Part shown: positions 1-5,408 of the stretch, piece after piece
Layout of the letters: each line of letters starts with the position of its first letter
Numbering within the stretch: the first letter of the stretch is position 1
From: Legionellaceae bacterium
GTDB lineage: Bacteria > Pseudomonadota > Gammaproteobacteria > Legionellales > Legionellaceae
Reading direction: 5' to 3'
Length of the DNA: 5,408 nt
Assembly (NCBI GenBank): GCA_947473535.1
Contig: CANJFK010000105.1
Coordinates: forward strand, 1-5,408
Program-made: the position numbers and the translations under genes
The notes under the pieces: model-generated
What the model saw: the letters and a program-made list of their open reading frames with translations, nothing else
Databases searched by the model: none
Told to the model about the DNA's origin: nothing

Positions 1-977
1 GATCTTAAAAGCCGAGCGATATCTTTAGCAAAATAAGAAATAATCAAATCAGCGCCTGCACGCTTAATCGCGATTAGGCTTTCCAGCATGGCTTGTTCTT
101 CATCAATTAAGCCCTGTGCTGCGGCAAATTTTAACATTGAATACTCCCCGCTTACTTGATAGGCGCACAACGGTACGTCTGGAAAACGTTGTTTTATGCG
201 ACAGATGATATCGAGATAATTCATGGCCGGTTTAACCATTAGCATATCCGCGCCTTCATCCAGATCCAATTGGGCTTCACGAAGGGCCTCTTGACTATTG
301 GCGGGATCCATTTGATATGTTTTCCTGTCGCCAAATTGTGGCGCGCCTTGTGCCGCTTCTCGAAAAGGTCCATAAAAACTAGAGCTGTATTTGACTGCAT
401 AACTTAAAATAGCCACGTCTTGATGTCCTGCATTATCAAGCGCGAAGCGGATGGCTGCGACCATCCCATCGGTCATACTGCTGGGTGCAATCCAATCTGC
501 GCCCGCGTCAGCGTAGCTGACCGCTTGCTGGCCTAGCAGCATGAGCGTTGCATCATTGTCGATCGTTTCACCGTTTAACACACCACAGTGCCCATGATCG
601 GTGTACTCACAAAAACAAACATCGGCAATAATGACGAGCTCCGAATTAACGCTCCGAACCTTGCGTATCGCTTGTTGAATAATACCATTGGCGGATAAAG
701 ACGTGCTTCCCTGTGCGTCTTTATGGGCTGGGATCCCAAATAACAACACGGCAGGAATACCCAGGGTTGATAAGGTATTAATTTCCTCAGGCAAGCAATC
801 AAGTGTTAATTGAAATTGGCCCGGCATGGTTTTAATTTCGCGTTTCTTATCCAAGGTTTCGCTGATAAATAACGGCGCGATGAATTGGGACGTGTGCAGA
901 TGGGTTTCACGTAACATGGAGCGAATCATGGTGGTTCGGCGGAGTCGTTTCATACGTAATGGAAGATTGTGTTTCAC
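1..977 (-). CDS. hemB: Porphobilinogen synthase (delta-aminolevulinic acid dehydratase), 3' end cut by window edge
   Basis: This cytoplasmic enzyme condenses two 5-aminolevulinate molecules into porphobilinogen, the first common step of tetrapyrrole (haem) synthesis. The frame is open for 325 codons plus two bases from a GTG start at 977 and matches HemB end to end. Visible landmarks are the zinc-binding motif DVCFCEYTDHGHCGVL with Cys121, Cys123 and Cys131, the substrate-site lysine Lys196 in SYAVKYSSSFYGPFR, and the Schiff-base lysine Lys249 in LMVKPA. Glu234 aligns, from memory, with the allosteric magnesium ligand of the E. coli enzyme. The three cysteines make this the zinc-dependent type. 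E. coli HemB is 324 residues and ends near a matching point, so only a few codons should be missing. The GTG start is preferred because AGGA lies 8 bases upstream; ATG at 953 is a less likely alternative. The gene follows tamB by 10 bases and is probably the last or a middle gene of the operon. Confidence 0.97.
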   Translation of the reverse strand, partial: MKHNLPLRMKRLRRTTMIRSMLRETHLHTSQFIAPLFISETLDKKREIKTMPGQFQLTLDCLPEEINTLSTLGIPAVLLFGIPAHKDAQGSTSLSANGIIQQAIRKVRSVNSELVIIADVCFCEYTDHGHCGVLNGETIDNDATLMLLGQQAVSYADAGADWIAPSSMTDGMVAAIRFALDNAGHQDVAILSYAVKYSSSFYGPFREAAQGAPQFGDRKTYQMDPANSQEALREAQLDLDEGADMLMVKPAMNYLDIICRIKQRFPDVPLCAYQVSGEYSMLKFAAAQGLIDEEQAMLESLIAIKRAGADLIISYFAKDIARLLR

Positions 978-985
978 GATTATTA

Positions 986-989
986 TCCT
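986..989 (-). promoter_or_regulatory. Ribosome binding site of hemB, overlapping the tamB stop codon
   Basis: On the minus strand AGGA lies 8 bases before the GTG at 977, and its first two bases are part of the tamB TAG stop. This placement supports GTG 977 as the hemB start and suggests that ribosomes finishing tamB may help initiate hemB. Confidence 0.6.
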
Positions 990-3471
990 AAGGTTGTGCC
1001 GAGTATAATAAATCCAAGCCGTTACCGGCGTTACTCGCCGAGACTTGAAGACTGAAAAATTTATTTAACAGGTATTTGAGGGTTAACACATTGCTGTCTT
1101 TTTGAAATAGCCCAATGTTGTAACTCAAATACAGGCGTTTGGATATCGATTTACCAACCACAAACGCCGTACTATCACTGGACTGATTGGTTTTTTGATT
1201 AAATTGAGAGCTGCTTTGTACATTGAAATCAAAGCCTAGACTTTGCTTTAGTTGAGATAATAATTGCATACCTTTGGTGCCCGAATCAAGATTCATCGAT
1301 GAAATAGCCGTCAACAAGAGTTGTCCACCCGATTGACTCGCTTGATTCGCGGGCTTACCAAGCAGGAGCATGGATAAAATATCAGCTTGAGACAAACTCG
1401 TTGGGACAGAAAATAATTTAATCTTGGGCGAATTGAGATGGCCACTAACTTCGATACCCACGGTTAAGTGATTGCCAAAATCAATGGTTTGTAAGTTTGC
1501 TGCATTAAAGTCAAAGAGTTGATTGGAGCCTGAGAAGCTTGAGGTGTTATTGTTAAATTTACGTGTAGCTCGAAGACTGATGTCAGGATTCGTTAACGTA
1601 CCACCAGAGAACAATAATTGCCCGTGCTCAATGTTTAGATCTTGGCCATATGCTTTATACGTTCCATCACGAACGGTTAATTCGCCAAGAGCACTCATCG
1701 AGCTATTGGGTACTTGTTTAAGTTGGATTGCCCCGTCGAGAAAGCCATGTAACCCTTGAACATCGATGGCGACGTCTTGGCCCATTTTAATTTGGATATC
1801 GGTGCTCATGTGAGTACTTATTGGGGGGGCACTTGATTCGTGTTTAACAAACACGGCATCATCCGTTAAATTGACGGTATTACTGAATGACATTGGTTTT
1901 AATTGCGCCGTCGGGATTAAAATCGTACCACTAAGCGTATAAGCGGTTGGTTGAACATTAAACGTTAGTTGTGGTGATATCTTGACGGTATATTCAGCTG
2001 TTTTTATCGCCGGAAAGTTGTCGCCATGAATCAATAATTCGCCCGTGAATTGCGGTGAAAAAGTACCCAGACCTTTTAGCTCTAATAGTTGCCCATCCTG
2101 CGCTCGAATTGAACCGGTCGCGTCCCATTGTTGATTATGACTACTCAACGTCGCTTGCATTGGATTTAACGTGAGTCCGATGGCAGGTATAGACACGCCA
2201 GCATTACTGAGCATCAGCGTACCCTGTACCGTGGGGTTACCCAATGTGCCTGTAGCTTTAATAGTGGCAAGCAATTGGCCGTGTGGATGGTCAATTGATT
2301 TACTCAATCCCTGTAAAAAATCGAGTGAGTTAATGTGTAAATTGATTGTTCCATCGATGACTTGAGCGGGCCTCGCTAGTTGTTTTAACTGGATATTGGG
2401 TAAATGCATCGCAAAGTCGATTATTTTTTCTCGATCAAGCGTAAATGCGCCGGTCGCTTGCAGGTCATTGGGTGTAAGTTTGAGTAATAAATGACCGCCT
2501 TGAAAAGGAATGGATGGGATAGGGCTTTCGTTGGGTAATTGGTAAAGGCCAGGATTGATTGTAACGCTCAATGTTCCTTGTTGTTTGTTATTGATAGCGC
2601 CTTTTGCCACGATGCTTGTTTGCAAACCTTTGAGACTTGAATGTAATAGTTCAGGCTTTGGGATGGACGCATTGATTTGGAATTGGTCGGCTAAACTACC
2701 TATGATTTGGAGGGTGTTTACGCCCCATGATAATTGGGAATCGAGCTGATTTTTTCCATTTAGGTAGCGCCATGTGCCGTTTAAGGTGATGGGTATCGAA
2801 CCGGTAAATTGCCCTTGCCAACGATACAATGATGTATCACCATCCAAGGTAAGCTGGCCTTGAATAGCGCTAGTGCTTGGGCTTAAGGGCACCACACGCA
2901 ACGTCGCGGATAAGGGATAGGTTTTTTGTAGTTGGCCATGGGCTTGTAACGAAACATTGACCTGAGCGTAATTCGCATCAAATTGATGAATAATCCATTG
3001 GTTATGGCTAAAAAAGGCATGCAAGCGTATGGTGTCTGCTGTAAATGATGCAATATGTAATTGATCGATAGACACTGACTGGATGTCTACTATGACTGGG
3101 ATTTTGGGTAAATTAAACGGCGTGAGTGATGTTTTTGGTGATGAATCCACGGGGTTTATTTGAGCAACATCCAGCGTGCCTATCTGTAAATTAGTGACAG
3201 TGACGCGAGGATGTCGCCATGAGGTTATCTGCCAGGTTACATGACATTGGTTGAGATGAATGCTCAGATTGTTACCGGTATAGTCCAGATTGTTGAAGGA
3301 TAAGTGGTTTGTTAGATTACCGTCCAATCGCTGAACGTGTAGGGTCCCGGGCAGCATGATATTAGCGAGTTGAATGAATGCTCTTAAGCCGGGCGTGGTT
3401 GTTAAAAAAAACACCAGTAGACCTGCCAATAGAATAAAGAAGAATAATAGACTGCGTTTTATATAGTTCAA
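988..3471 (-). CDS. tamB: Translocation and assembly module subunit TamB, short form (827 residues)
   Basis: TamB is an inner-membrane-anchored periplasmic protein that pairs with TamA. Family members form a long beta-sheet groove and act in outer-membrane protein assembly and in lipid transport between membranes. The sequence shows an uncleaved signal-anchor at about residues 7-23 (SLLFFFILLAGLLVFF), followed by the family-typical TTPGLRAFIQLANIMLPG and HVQRLDGNL. A long stretch of beta-rich AsmA-like repeats follows. The C-terminal TamB (DUF490) domain covers about 480-827, with GTYKAYGQDLNIEHGQLLFSG at 603-623, SQADILSMLLLGKPANQAS at 694-712 and LYLSYNIGLFQ at 780-790. Both ends look complete, yet E. 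coli TamB has 1259 residues, so the middle is shorter. The start is TTG at 3471. The next in-frame ATG encodes Met39, beyond the membrane anchor, so the TTG start fits the protein. The TTG overlaps the tamA TGA (TTGA), with a weak GGGG 8 bases upstream. Confidence 0.95.
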   Translation of the reverse strand: MNYIKRSLLFFFILLAGLLVFFLTTTPGLRAFIQLANIMLPGTLHVQRLDGNLTNHLSFNNLDYTGNNLSIHLNQCHVTWQITSWRHPRVTVTNLQIGTLDVAQINPVDSSPKTSLTPFNLPKIPVIVDIQSVSIDQLHIASFTADTIRLHAFFSHNQWIIHQFDANYAQVNVSLQAHGQLQKTYPLSATLRVVPLSPSTSAIQGQLTLDGDTSLYRWQGQFTGSIPITLNGTWRYLNGKNQLDSQLSWGVNTLQIIGSLADQFQINASIPKPELLHSSLKGLQTSIVAKGAINNKQQGTLSVTINPGLYQLPNESPIPSIPFQGGHLLLKLTPNDLQATGAFTLDREKIIDFAMHLPNIQLKQLARPAQVIDGTINLHINSLDFLQGLSKSIDHPHGQLLATIKATGTLGNPTVQGTLMLSNAGVSIPAIGLTLNPMQATLSSHNQQWDATGSIRAQDGQLLELKGLGTFSPQFTGELLIHGDNFPAIKTAEYTVKISPQLTFNVQPTAYTLSGTILIPTAQLKPMSFSNTVNLTDDAVFVKHESSAPPISTHMSTDIQIKMGQDVAIDVQGLHGFLDGAIQLKQVPNSSMSALGELTVRDGTYKAYGQDLNIEHGQLLFSGGTLTNPDISLRATRKFNNNTSSFSGSNQLFDFNAANLQTIDFGNHLTVGIEVSGHLNSPKIKLFSVPTSLSQADILSMLLLGKPANQASQSGGQLLLTAISSMNLDSGTKGMQLLSQLKQSLGFDFNVQSSSQFNQKTNQSSDSTAFVVGKSISKRLYLSYNIGLFQKDSNVLTLKYLLNKFFSLQVSASNAGNGLDLLYSAQP

Positions 3472-5186
3472 AGATCAGGCCCCATGTTAACCACCAATTT
3501 TGGACTGTGGTCCGGTACTCGTTGCATGCGCTGATTGACAGCTTGCGCCACGGCAATTTTAATGGGTCCTACCGGCGAGACCCACATAATGCCCACACCA
3601 GCATCATAACTCGTATTTGTTATCGCTGGATCATAGACATTGCCTACGTCAAAAAAGCCCAAAAAGTAGAGTTTAGTCCAGGTTTCTTTTTGTAATTCCA
3701 CACCACCATAACTTGCTATTTTACCGGGCCCAATGGAATTGAAACTATACCCTTTAAGATTTTCGGCCCCACCGAATAATTGAGCGAGCGACAAGGGTAA
3801 TTGATTAATGTTATTGATTTGTGTAATCCCTTGAATGGTATGAAAATAAAAGCGAGTACGTATCACATCCAAGGTGATGGCCGCTTTTGCATCAATTGAC
3901 GCTTGCGCTAAGCTGACTTGCGATAACAAGGCTGTGCTCGCGGCTAGTCCGCTGACTGTAATATGATAACCTGATGGAGCGAATAATTGATCCGTGGTGT
4001 TTAGCCAAGCGAGTACGAGCTTGGGAAACACGACTGTTTCGGCCGTTGTGGGGAAGCCTGTGTAATTATAGCGTTCATTCAAGCCATTTAATGAAAGGGT
4101 GCGCTGGTAGTTCGTGACGATATGCTGCTGTGCGAGCCCCAGTAAAACGGCATTGCTACGCCCGGCATTGTAACTGAGATTGGTTAAGCCGCCGGTGATG
4201 TTATAATTGTCATTGATGGGATTGGCGCCTGGAATAATATATTGGCCCTGTACCGTGTTTTGCTCGAACGATCCTTGCGCGATTGCATTAAATTTGTGCC
4301 CCGCACGATTCACAGGGATAATGCTTAAGCCCAAGCGACCACGTGGTCCAGTATCTGTACCATAACCGACACCAACAGAGTAATTGATGTGTTTTGCTGG
4401 TTGTAGATTAACCTCCAATGGCACGTTTCGTTCTGTATTTAAGACCGGCTTCACATTAACCGAACTGAAATAACCGCTGCTTGCCAAGTTGCTGTTGAGT
4501 TTTAATACTTGATCGGTTGAATACGGTTGGCCTAATTTAAAGGGTACGTAACGGTTCAGTAATTCTGGTGAAATATTGGCAGGATCAAAGTGTATTTGGC
4601 CAAAATAATACTGAGGCCCGGTATTAAACTGTATCACGATATCCGACGTGTAACGGGTTTGGTCAATCAACAGTTGTGATGACACAAAGGTTGCATGCAA
4701 ATAACCCTGATGTTCTGCTGCATTGGATAAGTTATCTTTTGCTTGTTCATATTGTGCGCTTTCTAGTGGCTGACCCACGTGAATGGGTAGATCACGTAAT
4801 GTTTGCTGTATTTCCGGGTTGTTAGCTCCAGCGCCAATGACGTTGACGGTCAATGTCGTGATGAGCAGTGGTGGACCAGGCATGATGTTTATATTGACGT
4901 GCTCATTTTGTGTCGTCAACGTGATTTGAGGTTTGAAATAGCCGTAGGGGAACAAGGCTTTTGCTATTTGTGCACGCAACTCATCCGGCGGTTGCTGTGG
5001 TATCGATTTCCCTTTATAGAGTTCACTGAGACGATGCTGCACATTCAATAAGACGGCACCTTTAACCCCTGTAATTTGCACATTAGGCAATTTTACTGCG
5101 TTAAGCAGGAAGGGTAGACAGATAATGAGGAGTAATAACCGCGCGAAGTAAGGTTGGTTGTGTCCACTGTCATGCATATTTTTCAT
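3468..5186 (-). CDS. tamA: Translocation and assembly module subunit TamA (Omp85 family outer-membrane protein)
   Basis: TamA is an outer-membrane Omp85 protein that works with TamB in outer-membrane protein assembly. Counting from ATG 5186 it has 572 residues, close to the 577 of E. coli TamA. A signal peptide covers residues 1-30, with its hydrophobic core at 17-28 and likely cleavage after LLNA. Three POTRA domains lie at about 33-109, 111-194 and 196-262; each carries the usual GYF-like turn (YGYF at 81-84, GYL at 161-163, GYF at 238-240). The barrel runs from about 266 to the end. It contains the L6 motif LKGY at 477-480, the FxDxG motif FFDVG at 511-515, SPVGPI at 537-542 and the terminal NMGPDL, matching the GPxL ending of TamA. 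The L6 motif has Lys478 where VRGY/F arginine is usual. The start is uncertain: TTG 5198, ATG 5186 and ATG 5177 are in frame and none has a clear ribosome binding site. ATG 5186 gives the most ordinary signal peptide. The gene overlaps tamB by 4 bases. Confidence 0.95.
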   Translation of the reverse strand: MKNMHDSGHNQPYFARLLLLIICLPFLLNAVKLPNVQITGVKGAVLLNVQHRLSELYKGKSIPQQPPDELRAQIAKALFPYGYFKPQITLTTQNEHVNINIMPGPPLLITTLTVNVIGAGANNPEIQQTLRDLPIHVGQPLESAQYEQAKDNLSNAAEHQGYLHATFVSSQLLIDQTRYTSDIVIQFNTGPQYYFGQIHFDPANISPELLNRYVPFKLGQPYSTDQVLKLNSNLASSGYFSSVNVKPVLNTERNVPLEVNLQPAKHINYSVGVGYGTDTGPRGRLGLSIIPVNRAGHKFNAIAQGSFEQNTVQGQYIIPGANPINDNYNITGGLTNLSYNAGRSNAVLLGLAQQHIVTNYQRTLSLNGLNERYNYTGFPTTAETVVFPKLVLAWLNTTDQLFAPSGYHITVSGLAASTALLSQVSLAQASIDAKAAITLDVIRTRFYFHTIQGITQINNINQLPLSLAQLFGGAENLKGYSFNSIGPGKIASYGGVELQKETWTKLYFLGFFDVGNVYDPAITNTSYDAGVGIMWVSPVGPIKIAVAQAVNQRMQRVPDHSPKLVVNMGPDL

Positions 5187-5232
5187 AGGTTTGAACAAAT
5201 GAGACGTAACGATTGATGTTAGAGCATGGATT

Positions 5233-5260
5233 CTAACCTAAGAACCAATGAATAGGTTAG
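5233..5260. repeat. Perfect 8+8 bp inverted repeat upstream of tamA
   Basis: CTAACCTA at 5233-5240 is exactly complementary to TAGGTTAG at 5253-5260, with a 12-base spacer. The arms are not GC-rich and no T-run follows, so it does not look like an intrinsic terminator. Its place between two divergent genes fits a dimeric regulator site or an RNA stem in the tamA leader. No known operator is recognised. Confidence 0.4.
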
Positions 5261-5268
5261 TCTCTGAT

Positions 5269-5288
5269 TAAAACCGCCAGTACGGCGG
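5269..5288 (-). terminator. Short GC hairpin followed by TTTT, possible terminator or leader attenuator
   Basis: Read on the minus strand, CCGCC (5288-5284), a five-base loop GTACT and GGCGG (5278-5274) form a five-pair GC stem directly followed by TTTTAAT. This resembles a small intrinsic terminator for leftward transcription. The stem is short and the U-tract interrupted, so it would be weak. It lies upstream of tamA with no gene ending just before it, so it could instead be a 5' leader structure. On the plus strand no T-run follows. Confidence 0.35.
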
Positions 5289-5292
5289 ATGT

Positions 5293-5321
5293 TTGCTGTA
5301 TGGTATGTTATGTTGTAATAT
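5293..5321 (+). promoter_or_regulatory. Weak candidate promoter for the divergent gene at 5371
   Basis: TTGCTG (5293-5298) and TAATAT (5316-5321) are spaced by 17 bases, matching sigma-70 hexamers at 3 of 6 and 4 of 6 positions. This would give a leader of roughly 40 bases ahead of the ATG at 5371. It overlaps the minus-strand candidate promoter, so both should be treated as provisional. Confidence 0.25.
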
Positions 5322-5328
5322 TCTCCAA
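5300..5328 (-). promoter_or_regulatory. Weak candidate promoter for the tamA-tamB-hemB operon
   Basis: On the minus strand TTGGAG (5328-5323) and TACCAT (5305-5300) are separated by 17 bases and match the sigma-70 hexamers at 3 of 6 and 4 of 6 positions. Transcription would begin around 5293, just ahead of the GC hairpin, giving a leader of about 105 bases before ATG 5186. The match is poor, and other AT-rich positions here could serve equally well. Confidence 0.2.
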
Positions 5329-5356
5329 TAAGCTCAATATGAGAGTCAAAGAAAGT

Positions 5357-5361
5357 AAGGA
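5357..5361 (+). promoter_or_regulatory. Ribosome binding site of the plus-strand gene at 5371
   Basis: AAGGA ends 9 bases before the ATG at 5371, a good Shine-Dalgarno match and spacing. It is the main reason for calling a gene start at this edge, where only a few codons are visible. Confidence 0.55.
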
Positions 5362-5370
5362 TTTAATCGC

Positions 5371-5408
5371 ATGCCCTATAAAATTGAAGACATAATAGAA
5401 ATTAAAGC
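5371..5408 (+). CDS. Start of a divergent gene of unknown product, cut by the window edge
   Basis: An ATG at 5371 with a well-placed AAGGA opens a frame encoding MPYKIEDIIEIK before the window ends. Twelve codons are too few to recognise a family. The start is hydrophilic with no signal peptide, which suggests a cytoplasmic protein. It is transcribed away from tamA, so the 184 bases between them probably hold the control regions of both. Confidence 0.5.
   Translation, partial: MPYKIEDIIEIK

Noticed and set aside
575..802. A 75-codon open frame on the minus strand
   Set aside because: It lies wholly inside hemB in another frame, and the hemB frame is clearly the coding one, with its catalytic and zinc motifs.
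826..1008. A 60-codon plus-strand open frame spanning the hemB start and tamB end
   Set aside because: It is antisense to two well-supported genes and its translation is arginine-rich with no recognisable features.
1523..2749. Several 60-80 codon plus-strand open frames opposite tamB
   Set aside because: All are antisense to tamB, with no family resemblance or clear ribosome binding site; they look like chance open frames.
988..3471. tamB as a truncated or frameshifted pseudogene because of its short length
   Set aside because: The frame is uninterrupted, begins with a typical TamB anchor and ends with the typical TamB C-terminal motifs, so the length difference looks like a natural short form.
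3507..5051. Plus-strand open frames opposite tamA (3507-3695 and 4803-5051)
   Set aside because: They are antisense to coding sequence with clear TamA motifs and show no independent signs of being genes.
5187..5370. A riboswitch, tRNA or small RNA gene in the intergenic spacer
   Set aside because: Apart from one small hairpin and one dyad, no cloverleaf or recognisable riboswitch pattern was seen in these 184 bases.

Overview
The window carries an apparent three-gene minus-strand operon, read right to left as tamA, tamB, hemB. At the right edge are the first codons of a divergent plus-strand gene. The base composition looks moderately AT-rich. The gene set (a TamA-type Omp85 protein, a TamB with an inner-membrane anchor, and a zinc-cysteine HemB) points to a Gram-negative bacterium, most likely a gammaproteobacterium. 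I would lean weakly towards a Legionellales-like lineage, but nothing in the window is diagnostic at that level.

Layout: bases 1-977 (minus) hold hemB, porphobilinogen synthase, open to the window edge and lacking only its last few codons. Bases 988-3471 (minus) hold tamB, which is intact at both ends but only 827 residues long. Bases 3468-5186 (minus) hold tamA, with a signal peptide, three POTRA repeats and an Omp85 beta-barrel. The 184 bases at 5187-5370 are the only intergenic stretch. They contain a perfect 8+8 bp inverted repeat, a GC-rich hairpin followed by TTTT on the minus strand, and weak promoter-like hexamers in both directions. A plus-strand gene with a good ribosome binding site starts at 5371 and leaves the window after 12 codons.

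How the genes work together: TamA sits in the outer membrane and TamB spans from the inner membrane towards it. In known systems the pair helps outer-membrane protein assembly and lipid traffic between the membranes. The stop codon of tamA overlaps the TTG start of tamB, and the hemB ribosome binding site overlaps the tamB stop codon, so all three are probably cotranscribed and perhaps translationally coupled. HemB makes porphobilinogen for haem and has no obvious biochemical link to the Tam proteins.

I do not see a previously undescribed system here. The points most worth a second look are the short TamB, an arginine-to-lysine change in the TamA L6 motif, the non-ATG start codons, and the structured leader in front of tamA.
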